From: Flectonema sp. DT1601
Taxonomy: Eukaryota; Euglenozoa; Diplonemea; Diplonemida; Diplonemidae
DNA length: 64,000 nucleotides
Reading direction: 5' to 3'
Assembly: GCA_964019425.1 (NCBI GenBank)
Contig: OZ025854.1
Coordinates: forward strand, 124,001-188,000
A program made the translations under genes and the position numbers. Numbering within the stretch: position 1 is the stretch's first letter; each line of letters begins with the position of its first letter. The notes beneath the pieces were generated by a model that was not told where the DNA came from, ran no database searches, and saw only the letters and a list, made by a program, of their open reading frames with translations. Below, one piece after another: positions 44,040 through 54,192 of the stretch.

Positions 44040-47000
44040 TTACTTTTTTGATTTATTTGTTTTCGATCTCTTCAACTTGTAATCATCTTCAACATCTTCT
44101 CCTTCACTTGGGACTGGTGGTGAGGAAGACCGTTTTGGATGTGATTTTTTTTTAGAAGACGTTTTTGATTCTTCGATTACTTTTCCTGACGTCAATTGAG
44201 AAGGAGCAGGTGGAACAGAGTCCATTAGTTTTGTAAAAATAGCACCTGAGACTGATGCTGGATCCGTGTCTAGGAGTCGACTGATTGTTTTTATCGTTTG
44301 AGTTACGTCTCGTACTTCAGAACGAAGAGAACCTTCTTTTTGTTGTAAAGTTTCTATTTGAGATCGTTGATTTCGTTCAGCAGTTCGTTCTTCTTGAAGA
44401 TCAGCGTAAGTCTCAAGAAGTTTGTGTAGTTTTTGAATACTTTTATAACGCTCTGTTGAACAGGGTGACATTGTTCCGAATCGATATCCTAAATCACTTG
44501 ATTGCTGACCAGCCCATTCGATACCACTTTGTTCCATCTTCTCACCATCCAAACATATGATTGGAGGAGCCTTTAAACTTCTTGACAGCAATTGTTGTCT
44601 CCACGATCTCGCGTTTGAGACATTATCAAAAACAACCTTGTTTCCGAGTAAATTAAAAAAAACTGGTCTGAGATAATAATTTCTCTCTTCAATGTCAATA
44701 ATATTAGCAGCATAGCCAATCCACCCTTGTGGTCTTGGATTTGGTGAGGTCAGAGAAGCAATCCTTCCTTCACTATTTAGAGTTGCGTGATTGAAATTAT
44801 CCAAAGAAAGGAGAGGTAATGTCCCGTATTTTGATAAGTCTTTTTTTAACGAAGCTGTTTCAGAGCTGGTTGCCAGTACGACAGTTTGCATGAATCGACT
44901 GAGGGATTTACTGATACAGATATCGACATTCTCGTCTTTTATGAATCCAAATTCAGATATGCATCCGATGATTTCACTGCTGCAATTCCTACGGTCGGCG
45001 ACAACTTTTAAAGATTGACTCTTATCGTATCCGAAGTTCTTCTTTCGTCTTCTGGTTGGATTGTTTGGATCATCTTCGTCTGCAGCTTCTCTTTCAATTT
45101 TTCGTAACGCTGACGCAGTTTGTTTTGCCAGTTCAGCCGCATCAAAAGTCGCCCAATTCGGAGATTTTAATTTCCTCGTCGCCAACATTTCCTTCTGAAC
45201 TTCTTTAATGCGAGCATCCCAGTTGTCTTCTACTTCGTCTATCGCAGCCCGACGTGCTTCGATTTTTTGAATTTTTTTTTCCAAATATTGTTGTCGGCAG
45301 ATCCATTCACCTCTTCTGGTTGCAAGGAGTCCAAGAGCTTTTTCCTTAGCAGCGTTGTCAGTGTAGTGGAAGATAATATGAGAAGAGAGAAGTTGTGAAA
45401 GGTTTTCCTTTCCAGGGATGGAAACGCTAATTGTGAGTGAATAAGTACCCTCATTTGGTGCTTCAACGTCAGGTGAATCCGGCTGAAGGGTAATACAAGG
45501 AAGGGTCGCAATCCCGTTAGATAGCGACAGAGTTGTTTCCTTTAGCTGTTCAGCTTTCGGGACTAAATCATTTTCCTTTCGTCGTTTAATCTGAGAGTCG
45601 CATGGAGTATCGGTGTACTTTTGAATTTCATATGTTACTTCAACACCATTTAATGAGCACACAGCATTTCCAAACATATCTTCTGCTCTGACCTCTGCTC
45701 CTAAAATCAAAGACTTGCCACCAGAAACAGCACCCACATGGTGACTGTCTGACCAACTACCAAAAGGAGACTCACTCGATGTTCCTTTTAACTTTTTTTT
45801 TGAAATTTTTTTTTCAATAGAAGGATTGAGAAGTCGGCAATTCAGTCTATTTGGTGTTGCAGCTCGAACTTCAAATGTGAATCTTGCTGAAGGAGAATCT
45901 ACCAGTCGATGAACACATTTTAATTTTTCCAAATGATCACTATGAGGATGATAGTTTAGATCGATTTCTATCTTTCCAGAGTAAGTCCCTGCTGCAGTTG
46001 GAGTGTAGTTTTGCAACTCTGGAAACTTAATGATGGACGCCTTGACTGAAACTTGACTGGGTTCTGATGGACCTCGAAATCGAATAGGCGAATGAAGCAC
46101 AGCACTACACAGCTCAAGAGATACTCTGTCTGATGGTATGGTTGTGCATTCAGATTGATCTTCACAGAGAATAGTAGCGGTAATCGGTTCTGATGAAATA
46201 GCAGTTCCCGCTGTTACTATTCTTTTGTTCTCTTCGTTCAGTTTTACTATTTTAGCCCCCCACGGTAATTTTCCTGATTTTATTGTTAATTTAATTACAG
46301 CAGGTTCTATCTGATCCATTTTTTCAAGTGTCGCCGTTGCGATTGACGACAGCGACCCAGATATCGATCCTGGCTGTGCTGCTATTAACAAAGCTGGTGT
46401 GAACACGCCTTCACGACCATCACTTTGAGACTTATGTTTTTTATCAGAGAGGGATATGAGTTTTACTTGATCTTTGCATTGTAAGATCACCCTTTTACCC
46501 ATCGCAGAACATTCATTTCCGAAAGCATCCATGAGTCCGATTCGAAGAGGAGGTAGGGTTGAAAAATTAACGTATTTGGTGACACAAAAAGGTTTCTTTT
46601 GAGAAGTTTTCTGACCATCAACTGTAATAAATTTTCCTTCCCCAGGAAGAATGGTAACAGATATCGGATCAGACAGTATATCGGTTCCTCCGACGGACAT
46701 CGTCGCGACGATGTCGACGTCTTGAGATTTTCCTTCAACGACACAATGCCGTAGACTCCATGTCGTGTCTCGTTTTTTTATATCAGTTGAACACTGAATA
46801 GTTGTTTTATTATTCTTTGGGTGTTTATTATCATCGACAGTGTCGTTGGTTGGGATGGTTAGTTTTATTGATTTTACTTTAGATAGTCTGCCATCGTCGA
46901 TTCTCAGTTCATTTCCAAACTTGTCGCAAACTCTCATTTGAATACCAATTGCTTCTGAAATTGTAATCGTTTTTGGATATTGAATAATCTTTAGTTTTGT

Positions 47001-50000
47001 TGGAGTTCCATTTTGATATGAAATTGATATTTTATGATTAAAACAATTTTCAGAATCATTCGAATCTGAAATTTTAATTTCATGAATCACCTTCGATACC
47101 TTCGTAGGTGCTATTATATCAGGCAACGAAACAATTACCCTTCCTTCAATGACCGAAAATGACGACACCGAATCGACTGACCAACTGCTACTGACAACAG
47201 CAGATGAAGCCCATGACGGAGGATGTATAAACTGAGCTGTGATTCCTGATAGGTCATCACCAACATCTATCAATGGTAAGAATGTTTCAGCAGGATTGCT
47301 ATGATCAATACCATGAGACTTACACTCAATGACTAAGTGAGGATATGAAGTTGGAGGCTTCACTTCTATCGTACACGTTGTCGTTATGTTTGTTTTCTTT
47401 TCACTTGATTTCAAGCGATAAAACAACACTGCCTGTAAAGATATTTCCACACTCTCTGTAACACTTGCTATGTCGTCAATGGGTAGCAGTGAAATATCAG
47501 AAAATGAGAATTGAGAACTACACGTTGTAAAGTCAGCAACTACATCTTTTCGTTTATTTGAGACTTGTGCTCTTCCAATCGCAGTTATTCTGCACATGAT
47601 CTGAGATCCAGTAGCAGTGTTTCCTACTGATGACGTTAAGTTACCCCATTCATCCTTTAGCAGCATTGAAAGATAAAATGCTTCTCTCCAACCAACAGTT
47701 GTAGGAACCGAATCAGCCTCAAGTGCTACTGGTCGACCTGCTTTCAAAACGTCAAATTGAATAATCGATTTGTGTTTCATCTTTTTACTCTTACTTTTGA
47801 TCTTTTCACCAACTACCAATGTGACTTCCAAATCAAAATGCAACACATCTGACGATGATGTTTGAGCACTTGGAATCACACCCGTCACGATTATATTTTT
47901 TAAACTCAAACCAGACTTTGTTCCTTGTCTTAAAAACTCATCCGAATTAATTAATAGTTGTTTAACAACTTTAGAAGTCTCTCTCTCTAAGATTGCAACA
48001 GATACAGAAGGTGCTTCAGTCTCACACAACACATTATAAGGAATACAATTATTAAATTCATCGGTCAATCCAAAATGAATTTCTTGGAGTGGTTTTCCAA
48101 GCTGAGCAGACAATTCTGGTTCTGAAGTGCTATTCGTTATGAAGAAATCAGAAATTTTTAAACAAGGAATCACAGTAACGATTAGTTCTGTGACGGGGAC
48201 CGTTACCGACGATGTCCGAAATGAAAAAATATATTTTCCAGAAAATTGTAAAAAGTCGGAATGAGATTCCAACACAGTTGACATTTGAATAACGAACTCA
48301 CCCGATGCTTTTACACTACAAGGAAACGTTGCCATGATTGGGTTCTCAGACACAGATCCCTGTGTTGGAGTGGCTGCGATTGAAACTTCAACGGTCGCTC
48401 CACGAATCGCCATAACTTTACCCGCATCGTTGCATAGTTTTATTATTATTTTTTTACTCTTGTGTAAACCAGCTTGGATTGTAGCATACGTCACATGTTC
48501 TCGTTTTTTAACTTTCTTACCTCCAACAGTTTCCGTTGATGTGTTTCCATCTATCAACGATCCAGATAATTTGAGAACTGTTGGATTATTTTTTCTAACT
48601 TTTTGAAGTTCAGAATCAGCTTCCTTCGCAGTTAAAGTTTTCTGAATGAGTCCAACTGGAATTGATATCTGAGTTCCGTCTTGAGTCTTCGATTGGTTAT
48701 TACTATTGTGAGTCGAAGAAAATGATACCAACATCGTTACAAAACAACCATGATATGCTTCAGAATCAGGTGATCTGAAGATGGCAGTTATCTTACCGAT
48801 GAGTTTACCTCTTCCATTCGGTTGCTTGGTTAGTATAAACATTCCTTTTAGAAGATTCATAGAAGAGACTTTAACTTCTGTGTAGTAACATGTTCCATCA
48901 CCTCTCATTAAGTCTTTGTCGAGGTTTCCAAATATTAATTCTTCATCGTGGCGTTGGTGACATGTTGTGATCCATCGTCGGATTTTTTGTGAGAGAGTTC
49001 GATGACTGAATCGGAGTAATGCTTTTACGAGAATAGTTTCTCTATTCAAAGCATGTTTGTTAGCAGTTACTTCAAAACTACTGTCTAAAAAGATCTGTCC
49101 CTTCACTCTTCGATAACATGCTGGTGGAAGCCTTTCAGTTCCAGATGCCGTATGAGAAATCTGAGACGACGGAGAAAGACAATTCTTTAAAAAAGGCCAC
49201 GTTGATAAGTCTAAAAAATCTCTTGGAAGCATCCTCCCATTCCAAAATAATTCCATTCCAGGACGTCGATCACACAACGGAAGTCTTTCATCATCAATCG
49301 CATTATCAATGTGAACACCAGCAGGAATAGGCATCGTTTCTAACCCATCTTTAAAAGGATAATAATAGATCACAACCTTTACAACTGGAGACACAGAATT
49401 GTCTTTTGACGGCTGATTATTCTTTATTTGAGTAGGTTGAGATCCGTTTATTCCATCATACGAAATATCATCTTGATCGTCATTCCTACCTGGTGCTGGT
49501 CGAAGAATTGTTCCTGGAGGCATTGGTGTCTTTGACGTCGGTGTTTCTATTGATTTCAATCTTTCAACGCTCAGAGGAATATCAAATGAGAATCTCTCAA
49601 CTCCCTTATTAAGTAGAATTGTTTCACCATCGATACTGTCGTGATGCCGGAGATTCTTTCCGTTAACCAACAGGTCAATAGTTGGTATGTTTGTTTCATC
49701 CTCTTCGTCACTACTATTGTCATCATCATCATCATTTCTATTTCCCTTAGGACCATATATGTAGTAGTGATATATATGACCAAACCATGATACGATAAAA
49801 TCTTCATTAAATCCGACTCTATGAGTTTCTGACAATCCAGTTATAGAGAATAAAGTAAAACTTGATAACTTTCCCTCATCATGAGTAGGGATTCTGACTG
49901 AGATGGATGTCGACCAACCAGTTTGTTTAATCGTGTTCTTCGATAAAGTACATTCACAAACCCAGGGTGAATTCCCTGAACGAGTCGTGACAGTCACGCT

Positions 50001-50624
50001 ATCTCCCAATGAAAAAACTGCTTTTTTCGAACCAACTCCGAATCTTGAAAAATCTGATGTTAGAGAAGCTGTTTTACTACTGTGAATCGCTCTATCAGTC
50101 AGTTGTTGGATTGGCGTGCTGGAGAGTCGTCGAAGGTGATGTGTCCTTCCTAGGATGGCCCATTGCTTAACGCCATCTACGGACATTCCACAACCGTTGT
50201 CGAAAACTTTAATTTCTTCAATGCTTGTTGGAGATCCCGATGATAAGAAGTTTATTGAAATCTGTCTCCTGTCTTCATTAGCTGCAGTATTTTGAATTGA
50301 GTTATCAATGAGTTCTGAGAGAGCGCTTACCATATCGTATCCTTCTCCATTATGAATTAAAAGGTCAACATCTGGGGTAATATCCGTATCAAACTTTACA
50401 AAAGGAGGTTGCGCAGTCGTAGTTGTTTTTATCTCTTCTCCAGCAGCCTTTTCTTTTATTATGAAAACTGATTCAGTTCCGTTTGAAGAACCACATCCCA
50501 TGTCCAACAGTTCGAACTCACCTTTTATATTAAAATCTGCTGCGACAATCGCATGTAAATCAGCTGGTATTTCACATTCAATCGTCTTTTCTTCATTCGG
50601 TGAGAGTCGGACTACCCTAACCAT
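44040..50624 (-). CDS. SMCHD1-like protein: GHKL ATPase plus SMC hinge
   Basis: 2194 aa, intronless. The N-terminus holds a Bergerat-fold GHKL ATPase: N box SELIDNSIQN at about 104 (Glu/Asp/Asn), DNGCGM at about 141, and the Gly-rich lid FGVGSKKAVFSLGD at about 195. A long middle (about 450-1750) is made of β-sandwich, Ig-like segments. At about 1870-2060 is an SMC-hinge-like domain (VADRRNCSSEI ... LPLLSLDNF ... GWIGYAANIIDI), followed by a short coiled coil and a Lys/Ser-rich basic tail. That order is specific to SMCHD1 and its plant GMI1-type relatives, which act on chromatin (silencing or DNA repair). Human SMCHD1 is about 2000 aa. A nuclear role is inferred. The ATG at 50624 (MVRVVRLSPNEEK) follows TTTCTTCACAAG by 31 nt. 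Confidence 0.8.
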   Translation of the reverse strand: MVRVVRLSPNEEKTIECEIPADLHAIVAADFNIKGEFELLDMGCGSSNGTESVFIIKEKAAGEEIKTTTTAQPPFVKFDTDITPDVDLLIHNGEGYDMVSALSELIDNSIQNTAANEDRRQISINFLSSGSPTSIEEIKVFDNGCGMSVDGVKQWAILGRTHHLRRLSSTPIQQLTDRAIHSSKTASLTSDFSRFGVGSKKAVFSLGDSVTVTTRSGNSPWVCECTLSKNTIKQTGWSTSISVRIPTHDEGKLSSFTLFSITGLSETHRVGFNEDFIVSWFGHIYHYYIYGPKGNRNDDDDDNSSDEEDETNIPTIDLLVNGKNLRHHDSIDGETILLNKGVERFSFDIPLSVERLKSIETPTSKTPMPPGTILRPAPGRNDDQDDISYDGINGSQPTQIKNNQPSKDNSVSPVVKVVIYYYPFKDGLETMPIPAGVHIDNAIDDERLPLCDRRPGMELFWNGRMLPRDFLDLSTWPFLKNCLSPSSQISHTASGTERLPPACYRRVKGQIFLDSSFEVTANKHALNRETILVKALLRFSHRTLSQKIRRWITTCHQRHDEELIFGNLDKDLMRGDGTCYYTEVKVSSMNLLKGMFILTKQPNGRGKLIGKITAIFRSPDSEAYHGCFVTMLVSFSSTHNSNNQSKTQDGTQISIPVGLIQKTLTAKEADSELQKVRKNNPTVLKLSGSLIDGNTSTETVGGKKVKKREHVTYATIQAGLHKSKKIIIKLCNDAGKVMAIRGATVEVSIAATPTQGSVSENPIMATFPCSVKASGEFVIQMSTVLESHSDFLQFSGKYIFSFRTSSVTVPVTELIVTVIPCLKISDFFITNSTSEPELSAQLGKPLQEIHFGLTDEFNNCIPYNVLCETEAPSVSVAILERETSKVVKQLLINSDEFLRQGTKSGLSLKNIIVTGVIPSAQTSSSDVLHFDLEVTLVVGEKIKSKSKKMKHKSIIQFDVLKAGRPVALEADSVPTTVGWREAFYLSMLLKDEWGNLTSSVGNTATGSQIMCRITAIGRAQVSNKRKDVVADFTTCSSQFSFSDISLLPIDDIASVTESVEISLQAVLFYRLKSSEKKTNITTTCTIEVKPPTSYPHLVIECKSHGIDHSNPAETFLPLIDVGDDLSGITAQFIHPPSWASSAVVSSSWSVDSVSSFSVIEGRVIVSLPDIIAPTKVSKVIHEIKISDSNDSENCFNHKISISYQNGTPTKLKIIQYPKTITISEAIGIQMRVCDKFGNELRIDDGRLSKVKSIKLTIPTNDTVDDNKHPKNNKTTIQCSTDIKKRDTTWSLRHCVVEGKSQDVDIVATMSVGGTDILSDPISVTILPGEGKFITVDGQKTSQKKPFCVTKYVNFSTLPPLRIGLMDAFGNECSAMGKRVILQCKDQVKLISLSDKKHKSQSDGREGVFTPALLIAAQPGSISGSLSSIATATLEKMDQIEPAVIKLTIKSGKLPWGAKIVKLNEENKRIVTAGTAISSEPITATILCEDQSECTTIPSDRVSLELCSAVLHSPIRFRGPSEPSQVSVKASIIKFPELQNYTPTAAGTYSGKIEIDLNYHPHSDHLEKLKCVHRLVDSPSARFTFEVRAATPNRLNCRLLNPSIEKKISKKKLKGTSSESPFGSWSDSHHVGAVSGGKSLILGAEVRAEDMFGNAVCSLNGVEVTYEIQKYTDTPCDSQIKRRKENDLVPKAEQLKETTLSLSNGIATLPCITLQPDSPDVEAPNEGTYSLTISVSIPGKENLSQLLSSHIIFHYTDNAAKEKALGLLATRRGEWICRQQYLEKKIQKIEARRAAIDEVEDNWDARIKEVQKEMLATRKLKSPNWATFDAAELAKQTASALRKIEREAADEDDPNNPTRRRKKNFGYDKSQSLKVVADRRNCSSEIIGCISEFGFIKDENVDICISKSLSRFMQTVVLATSSETASLKKDLSKYGTLPLLSLDNFNHATLNSEGRIASLTSPNPRPQGWIGYAANIIDIEERNYYLRPVFFNLLGNKVVFDNVSNARSWRQQLLSRSLKAPPIICLDGEKMEQSGIEWAGQQSSDLGYRFGTMSPCSTERYKSIQKLHKLLETYADLQEERTAERNQRSQIETLQQKEGSLRSEVRDVTQTIKTISRLLDTDPASVSGAIFTKLMDSVPPAPSQLTSGKVIEESKTSSKKKSHPKRSSSPPVPSEGEDVEDDYKLKRSKTNKSKK

Positions 50625-50954
50625 GTTAGATATTATATTAATTTGGTGCGTTGACCTTGTGAAGAAATATAACATAAAAGACTGTTGGATATTTTCAGAG
50701 TATCAGTTGTCGTTGTTGATCAAATAATAATTCACAATAACAACAACAAATCACAAAAAAGATAAATCACAAATTCTGGATTTTGCTGCAGAGTAGTTCA
50801 ACAGATACCAGAAAAGATCAAAATACAATTTTTTTATAATAATAAAAGGCGAGGGTTGACATAACATTCCTTTAATACGAAAAAAATGTTCTTCAGTACA
50901 ATGAATAGTTAATACTTGAGTTTTTTTTTTTTTTTTTTTTTCACTTTTTTGAAC

Positions 50955-50985
<31 letters not shown>

Positions 50986-51338
50986 ATTCAGATTGGCCTT
51001 ATATTTCGTTGAACGCAGACAAAAATCCTGTCGCACGAGGGAAAATAAACCATAACCATAAGAAATATCGGCTTTTCAATCTGAATAGTTTCTTCTCCGA
51101 CTACGTCGGTATAACAAAAAAAAAACGACTAATAAAACAATAACAAAACAACAAAGGGGGGAAAAAAAAGAAAAAAAAAAAAAAAAAAAAAAAAAGCATC
51201 GATCTAACTTGTGATTGCAGCATTTTTTTTTTTTTCCCTCCTCAATTCTAAAAAAACAAGTCTAAATATTTTTTTTTTTTCAAGACTAACTTTACTAATA
51301 AATAACAGATCCAAAAAAAGCCACCCAACCCACCAAAA
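50625..51338. other. intergenic with a fold-back element
   Basis: T run 50923-50940, A run 50955-50982, fold-back element 50983-51113, a GGGGGG-A junction at 51156 and further A/T runs. No gene seen. Confidence 0.6.
50983..51113 (+). repeat. ~130-bp fold-back element, copy 5
   Basis: Good copy: ACCATTCAGATTGGCCTTAT, CGCAGACAAAAATCCTGTCG, GGCTTTTCAATCTGAATAGT and the CCGACTACGTCGG hairpin. A-rich flanks. Confidence 0.85.
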
Positions 51339-51941
51339 CTAATCAGCGCGAGCCATCATTGTTGAAAGTGCATTGCACCATTCAGCTTTCTCAGAACTAC
51401 TTTGTGTTCGAAGTAGCAACATTCGTACTTTTGAATTTGTTTCCGCAAACTGAATCGCGAAGTAAAAATATTCATCGTGAAGTCTTGCTTCGGGATGTAC
51501 AGACTGGTCAACTTTTGTATACAAAGTCGTGTCAAACCCGTACGGTACTCGACCTTGTGCCTTACCCAAGTCAGAGTCTTTATAATAAAGTAATCCGTTG
51601 GGTGTGCTGCTTATGTATCTTCGCTTCCAATTCTTACGGAGTGTGAACTTATTTCCTACTGAGAATCTGTTTTTTTTTTTTTTAATTAAGAGCTACCTTC
51701 TGTCACTCAGATATGTATAAAAAGGTTAACACACTTCTCAAGAAACCCTGACTTAGAAATGCAATCTTTTTTCTCCATTTCCTTATTTTAAGATTTCTAA
51801 GCTTCACCCCCCTGAGCCTCAACCTTCAAAACTAATTTTGTGATATTTCAAATTCCCTGACTGACAACAAAAGAGAAATAGTTTGATTATTTTAAGGATA
51901 ACCTTGTACAGTAACAACAAGGATTGCGCAGAGTTATCCAT
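51339..51941 (-). CDS. PH-domain protein, 131 aa, three exons
   Basis: Exons 51941-51903, 51860-51824 and 51658-51339; introns are GTTATC...TTGTTGTCAG and GTTGAG...ATTCTCAG. The joined frame is almost nothing but one pleckstrin-homology domain: LLLLYKSGNLKYHKISFE, then KFTLRKNWKRRYISS (basic β1-β2 loop that usually binds phosphoinositides), GLLYYKD, a DEYFYFAIQF strand, LLRTQSSS, and the C-terminal helix EKAEWCNALSTM with the invariant Trp. Single-PH proteins are usually membrane-lipid adaptors; ligand and partner are unknown. The start has CTTCTTTTCAAACAG 4 nt before the ATG. Joining exons restores a continuous PH fold, which supports the model. Confidence 0.75.
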
Positions 51942-52371
51942 ATACCTGTTTGAAAAGAAGTCAAAATATTACCACACAAGACAGTAATGCTTTCAATCGT
52001 TAAGAACCTTTCCCCTGGATGGCAGGAAAAAAATCACGGCGGATAAAAGATGAGGATCAAAAAAAAAAAAGGGATGAGTCAATTTTTTTTTAAAAAATAA
52101 AATTAAAAAGAGAGGGAGAAAAGCACCTAAATGCACACGAGTAGACTCCCTAAAAGAAAAATTAAAAAAATTGAAATTTAAATAAACGCGTGAGAGAGGT
52201 TTTTAGACGTCACTATAAAATAAAATTGGGGAAAAGAATGTCGCAGCGCAAGTGCGCACACTAAGAGCTTGTTTTTGGACGGGATGGGATTAAAAATGAA
52301 TCTCTTTTTTTTTTTTATTTTTTTTTTAATATTATTTTTTCTGTTTTTTTGTTGTTTTTTAAACTAATTGC
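51942..52371. other. intergenic 3' of calreticulin
   Basis: Short A/T runs and the calreticulin 3' flank, with TTTTTTATT-rich DNA at 52300-52345. No gene seen. Confidence 0.5.
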
Positions 52372-53587
52372 CTATTCTTCGTCTTCGTCAGTCTCGGCAG
52401 ACTCAGCAGACTTGGCAGCCTCGGCAGCGGCGTCAGCGGCGGCCTTCTCCTCAGCCTCGAACTTCTCCTTCTCGGCAGCGCTGGTCTTTCCGTAGGTCTC
52501 TGCGATGTATGCCTCAACTTCCTTGGCGTCATCAGAGACAATTAAGTTGTCAAAGATGGAACCAGACTTTACCTGCCAAAGGTCAATTCCGACGGTGGCG
52601 ACTGGCTCTCTCATGAGGTACAAGTCAGAGTCGTCCTCGAAGTCAGGGTTTGCGATCTGCTTTGGCTTCCAGATACCCTTGTAGGCTGGGTTAGGAATTC
52701 TCTTTGCCTTCCAGGCACCCTTGAACTCTGGGTTTGGGATGGTTGGGGCTTCCCACTCACCATCATCCTCCTCATCCCAGTCGTCTGGCTTCTCAGCGCT
52801 TGGGTCAACAATCTGTTCTGGGATGGAGTCCCAGTCAGATGGCTTCTTGTCTTCTGGGTCATCAATCTCTGCCTCGTCAACCCAGTCAGCTGGCTTGTTG
52901 TCAGATGGGTCGTCGATTTCCTTTGGAAGAAGAAACTCCCAGTCATCAGCCATGTTTCCTCCTTCAACCTTCTTACCGTCAACCTGAACTTCATAGGTGT
53001 TATCAGCGTTAACGATAACAGTGTAGACGTGAGTCAATTTATCGTCTTCAGCCTTTGGAGTCTTCTTCCACTCAAGGTTTCTTCCCTTGTATCCAAAGAT
53101 CAAATGGATCTTCTTTGTTGCTCCACAGATATCAGGTCCAAACATCATCCAGTAAGATGAGTCTCCGTTGAACTTAGCGGCTTCAGTCTTTGGGAGAACC
53201 TTAATGTAACCTCCTCCACAGTCAATTCCCTGTTGGTGGTTGTGATGTTTATATTTTATTATTATTTTAGTATTCGTTGTTGGAAAAATAAAAACAAACC
53301 TGTTCGTGCTTGACACTGAATGAAGCGACAAAGGATTTTCCCTTGTTTGAGAATGGCTTGTCCATTTGTCTTGAGATTCCATAGAACTTAGCGTCCTGGG
53401 AGGTTTGAATTCCCTGGTTGATTTCTTCATCTCCGAAGTGCTTACCCGCAGTACGGACAAACTTTCCCAAACCTTCACGGTCAGCGTTTCCCCAACGGGA
53501 TTCCCAGGCGCTGTCGAAAGACTCCTTCATGAAGGTCTCGGCATTGCAGGACAGAGCTCCTGCCAATAAAAGAATTCCGGCACGCAT
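52372..53587 (-). CDS. CALR: calreticulin, two exons, no KDEL-type tail
   Basis: Exons 53587-53300 and 53229-52372, with a 70-nt GTTTGT...CAACAG intron. 381 aa: signal peptide (MRAGILLLAGALSCNA), lectin N-domain (KHEQGIDCGGGYIKVLP, the family signature, formed across the intron; YWMMFGPDICG; KIHLIFGYKGRN), a P-domain with three type-A repeats (IDDPSDNKPADW and variants) and three type-B repeats (IPNPEFKGAWKAK and variants), and an acidic Ala/Glu C-domain. Calreticulin is the soluble ER Ca2+-binding lectin chaperone for monoglucosylated glycoproteins. The protein ends ETDEDEE and has no KDEL/HDEL retrieval tetrapeptide. No TM segment is present, so it is not calnexin. Acceptor TTTTTTCTTCAG lies 21 nt before the ATG. 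GC content is above that of neighbouring genes, consistent with high expression. Confidence 0.95.
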
Positions 53588-53688
53588 TTTTTTAATTTAT
53601 ATAGATAGCTGAAGAAAAAAGTTTATAAAATCAATTTGAAATACTCCACCAGTAGAAGACTCATCTCAGGTGGTTATCATTTTTGATG

Positions 53689-53826
53689 TTAGTTGCTGTG
53701 GGTGAATTTTAATTTTTTTTTTTTTTTAAACATTTTTTTCAATGCATTCTCCGAGGAAAAAACAACACCACCATCATACAACTTGTATATGATAGATGTG
53801 TCTGTAACTCTATTGACGTGTCCCAT
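53689..53826 (-). CDS. possible very small gene
   Basis: A strong acceptor (CTTCGTTTGTTCTGTCTTTTAG in outline) lies 20 nt before an ATG that opens MGHVNRVTDTSIIYKLYDGG and continues to 45 aa through a poly-Lys stretch; alternatively a GTTTAA...CACCCACAG intron removes the poly-Lys and gives a 33-aa ending. The non-repetitive part has normal composition. No family recognised. It sits between calreticulin and a membrane-protein gene, on the same strand. Confidence 0.35.
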   Translation of the reverse strand: MGHVNRVTDTSIIYKLYDGGVVFSSENALKKMFKKKKKLKFTHSN

Positions 53827-54192
53827 TGGGTTAAGCGACAAACTTTCTAAAAGACAGAACAAACGAAGAAAGAAGAAAACAACAACAACAAAAATTAACA
53901 ATATCGATTGACCCCTTAAAAAGGATGTCAACTTTGTAAGCGAACACCGGAACCCAATGACACGTATTAAAAAATTAAACAAACAGATTACAACCTAGAA
54001 ATAAATCTCGTGTAATAAACTACGAGGTTCTAATTACGGGGAAGAAAAGAAAATACAAAACCAGAATAAATTGCTAATATAGACTTGTCTATTTTAATAA
54101 AAAATAATCGCTACCTTTTTCGGTCAGTAACAAGCGTGTCCAAAAACGTATTCGTAAAAGAGATTTCCCAAATTAGAATGCTGTTTGGGAAA
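53827..54192. other. intergenic
   Basis: Leader of the small gene at its lower end and AT-rich DNA. Nothing else recognised. Confidence 0.4.

Noticed and set aside
50983-51113. Fold-back element as a spliced-leader RNA gene
   Set aside because: I looked for an exon-GT donor and an Sm-type site on both strands and found neither at a sensible place. It is dispersed, not tandem. No support.
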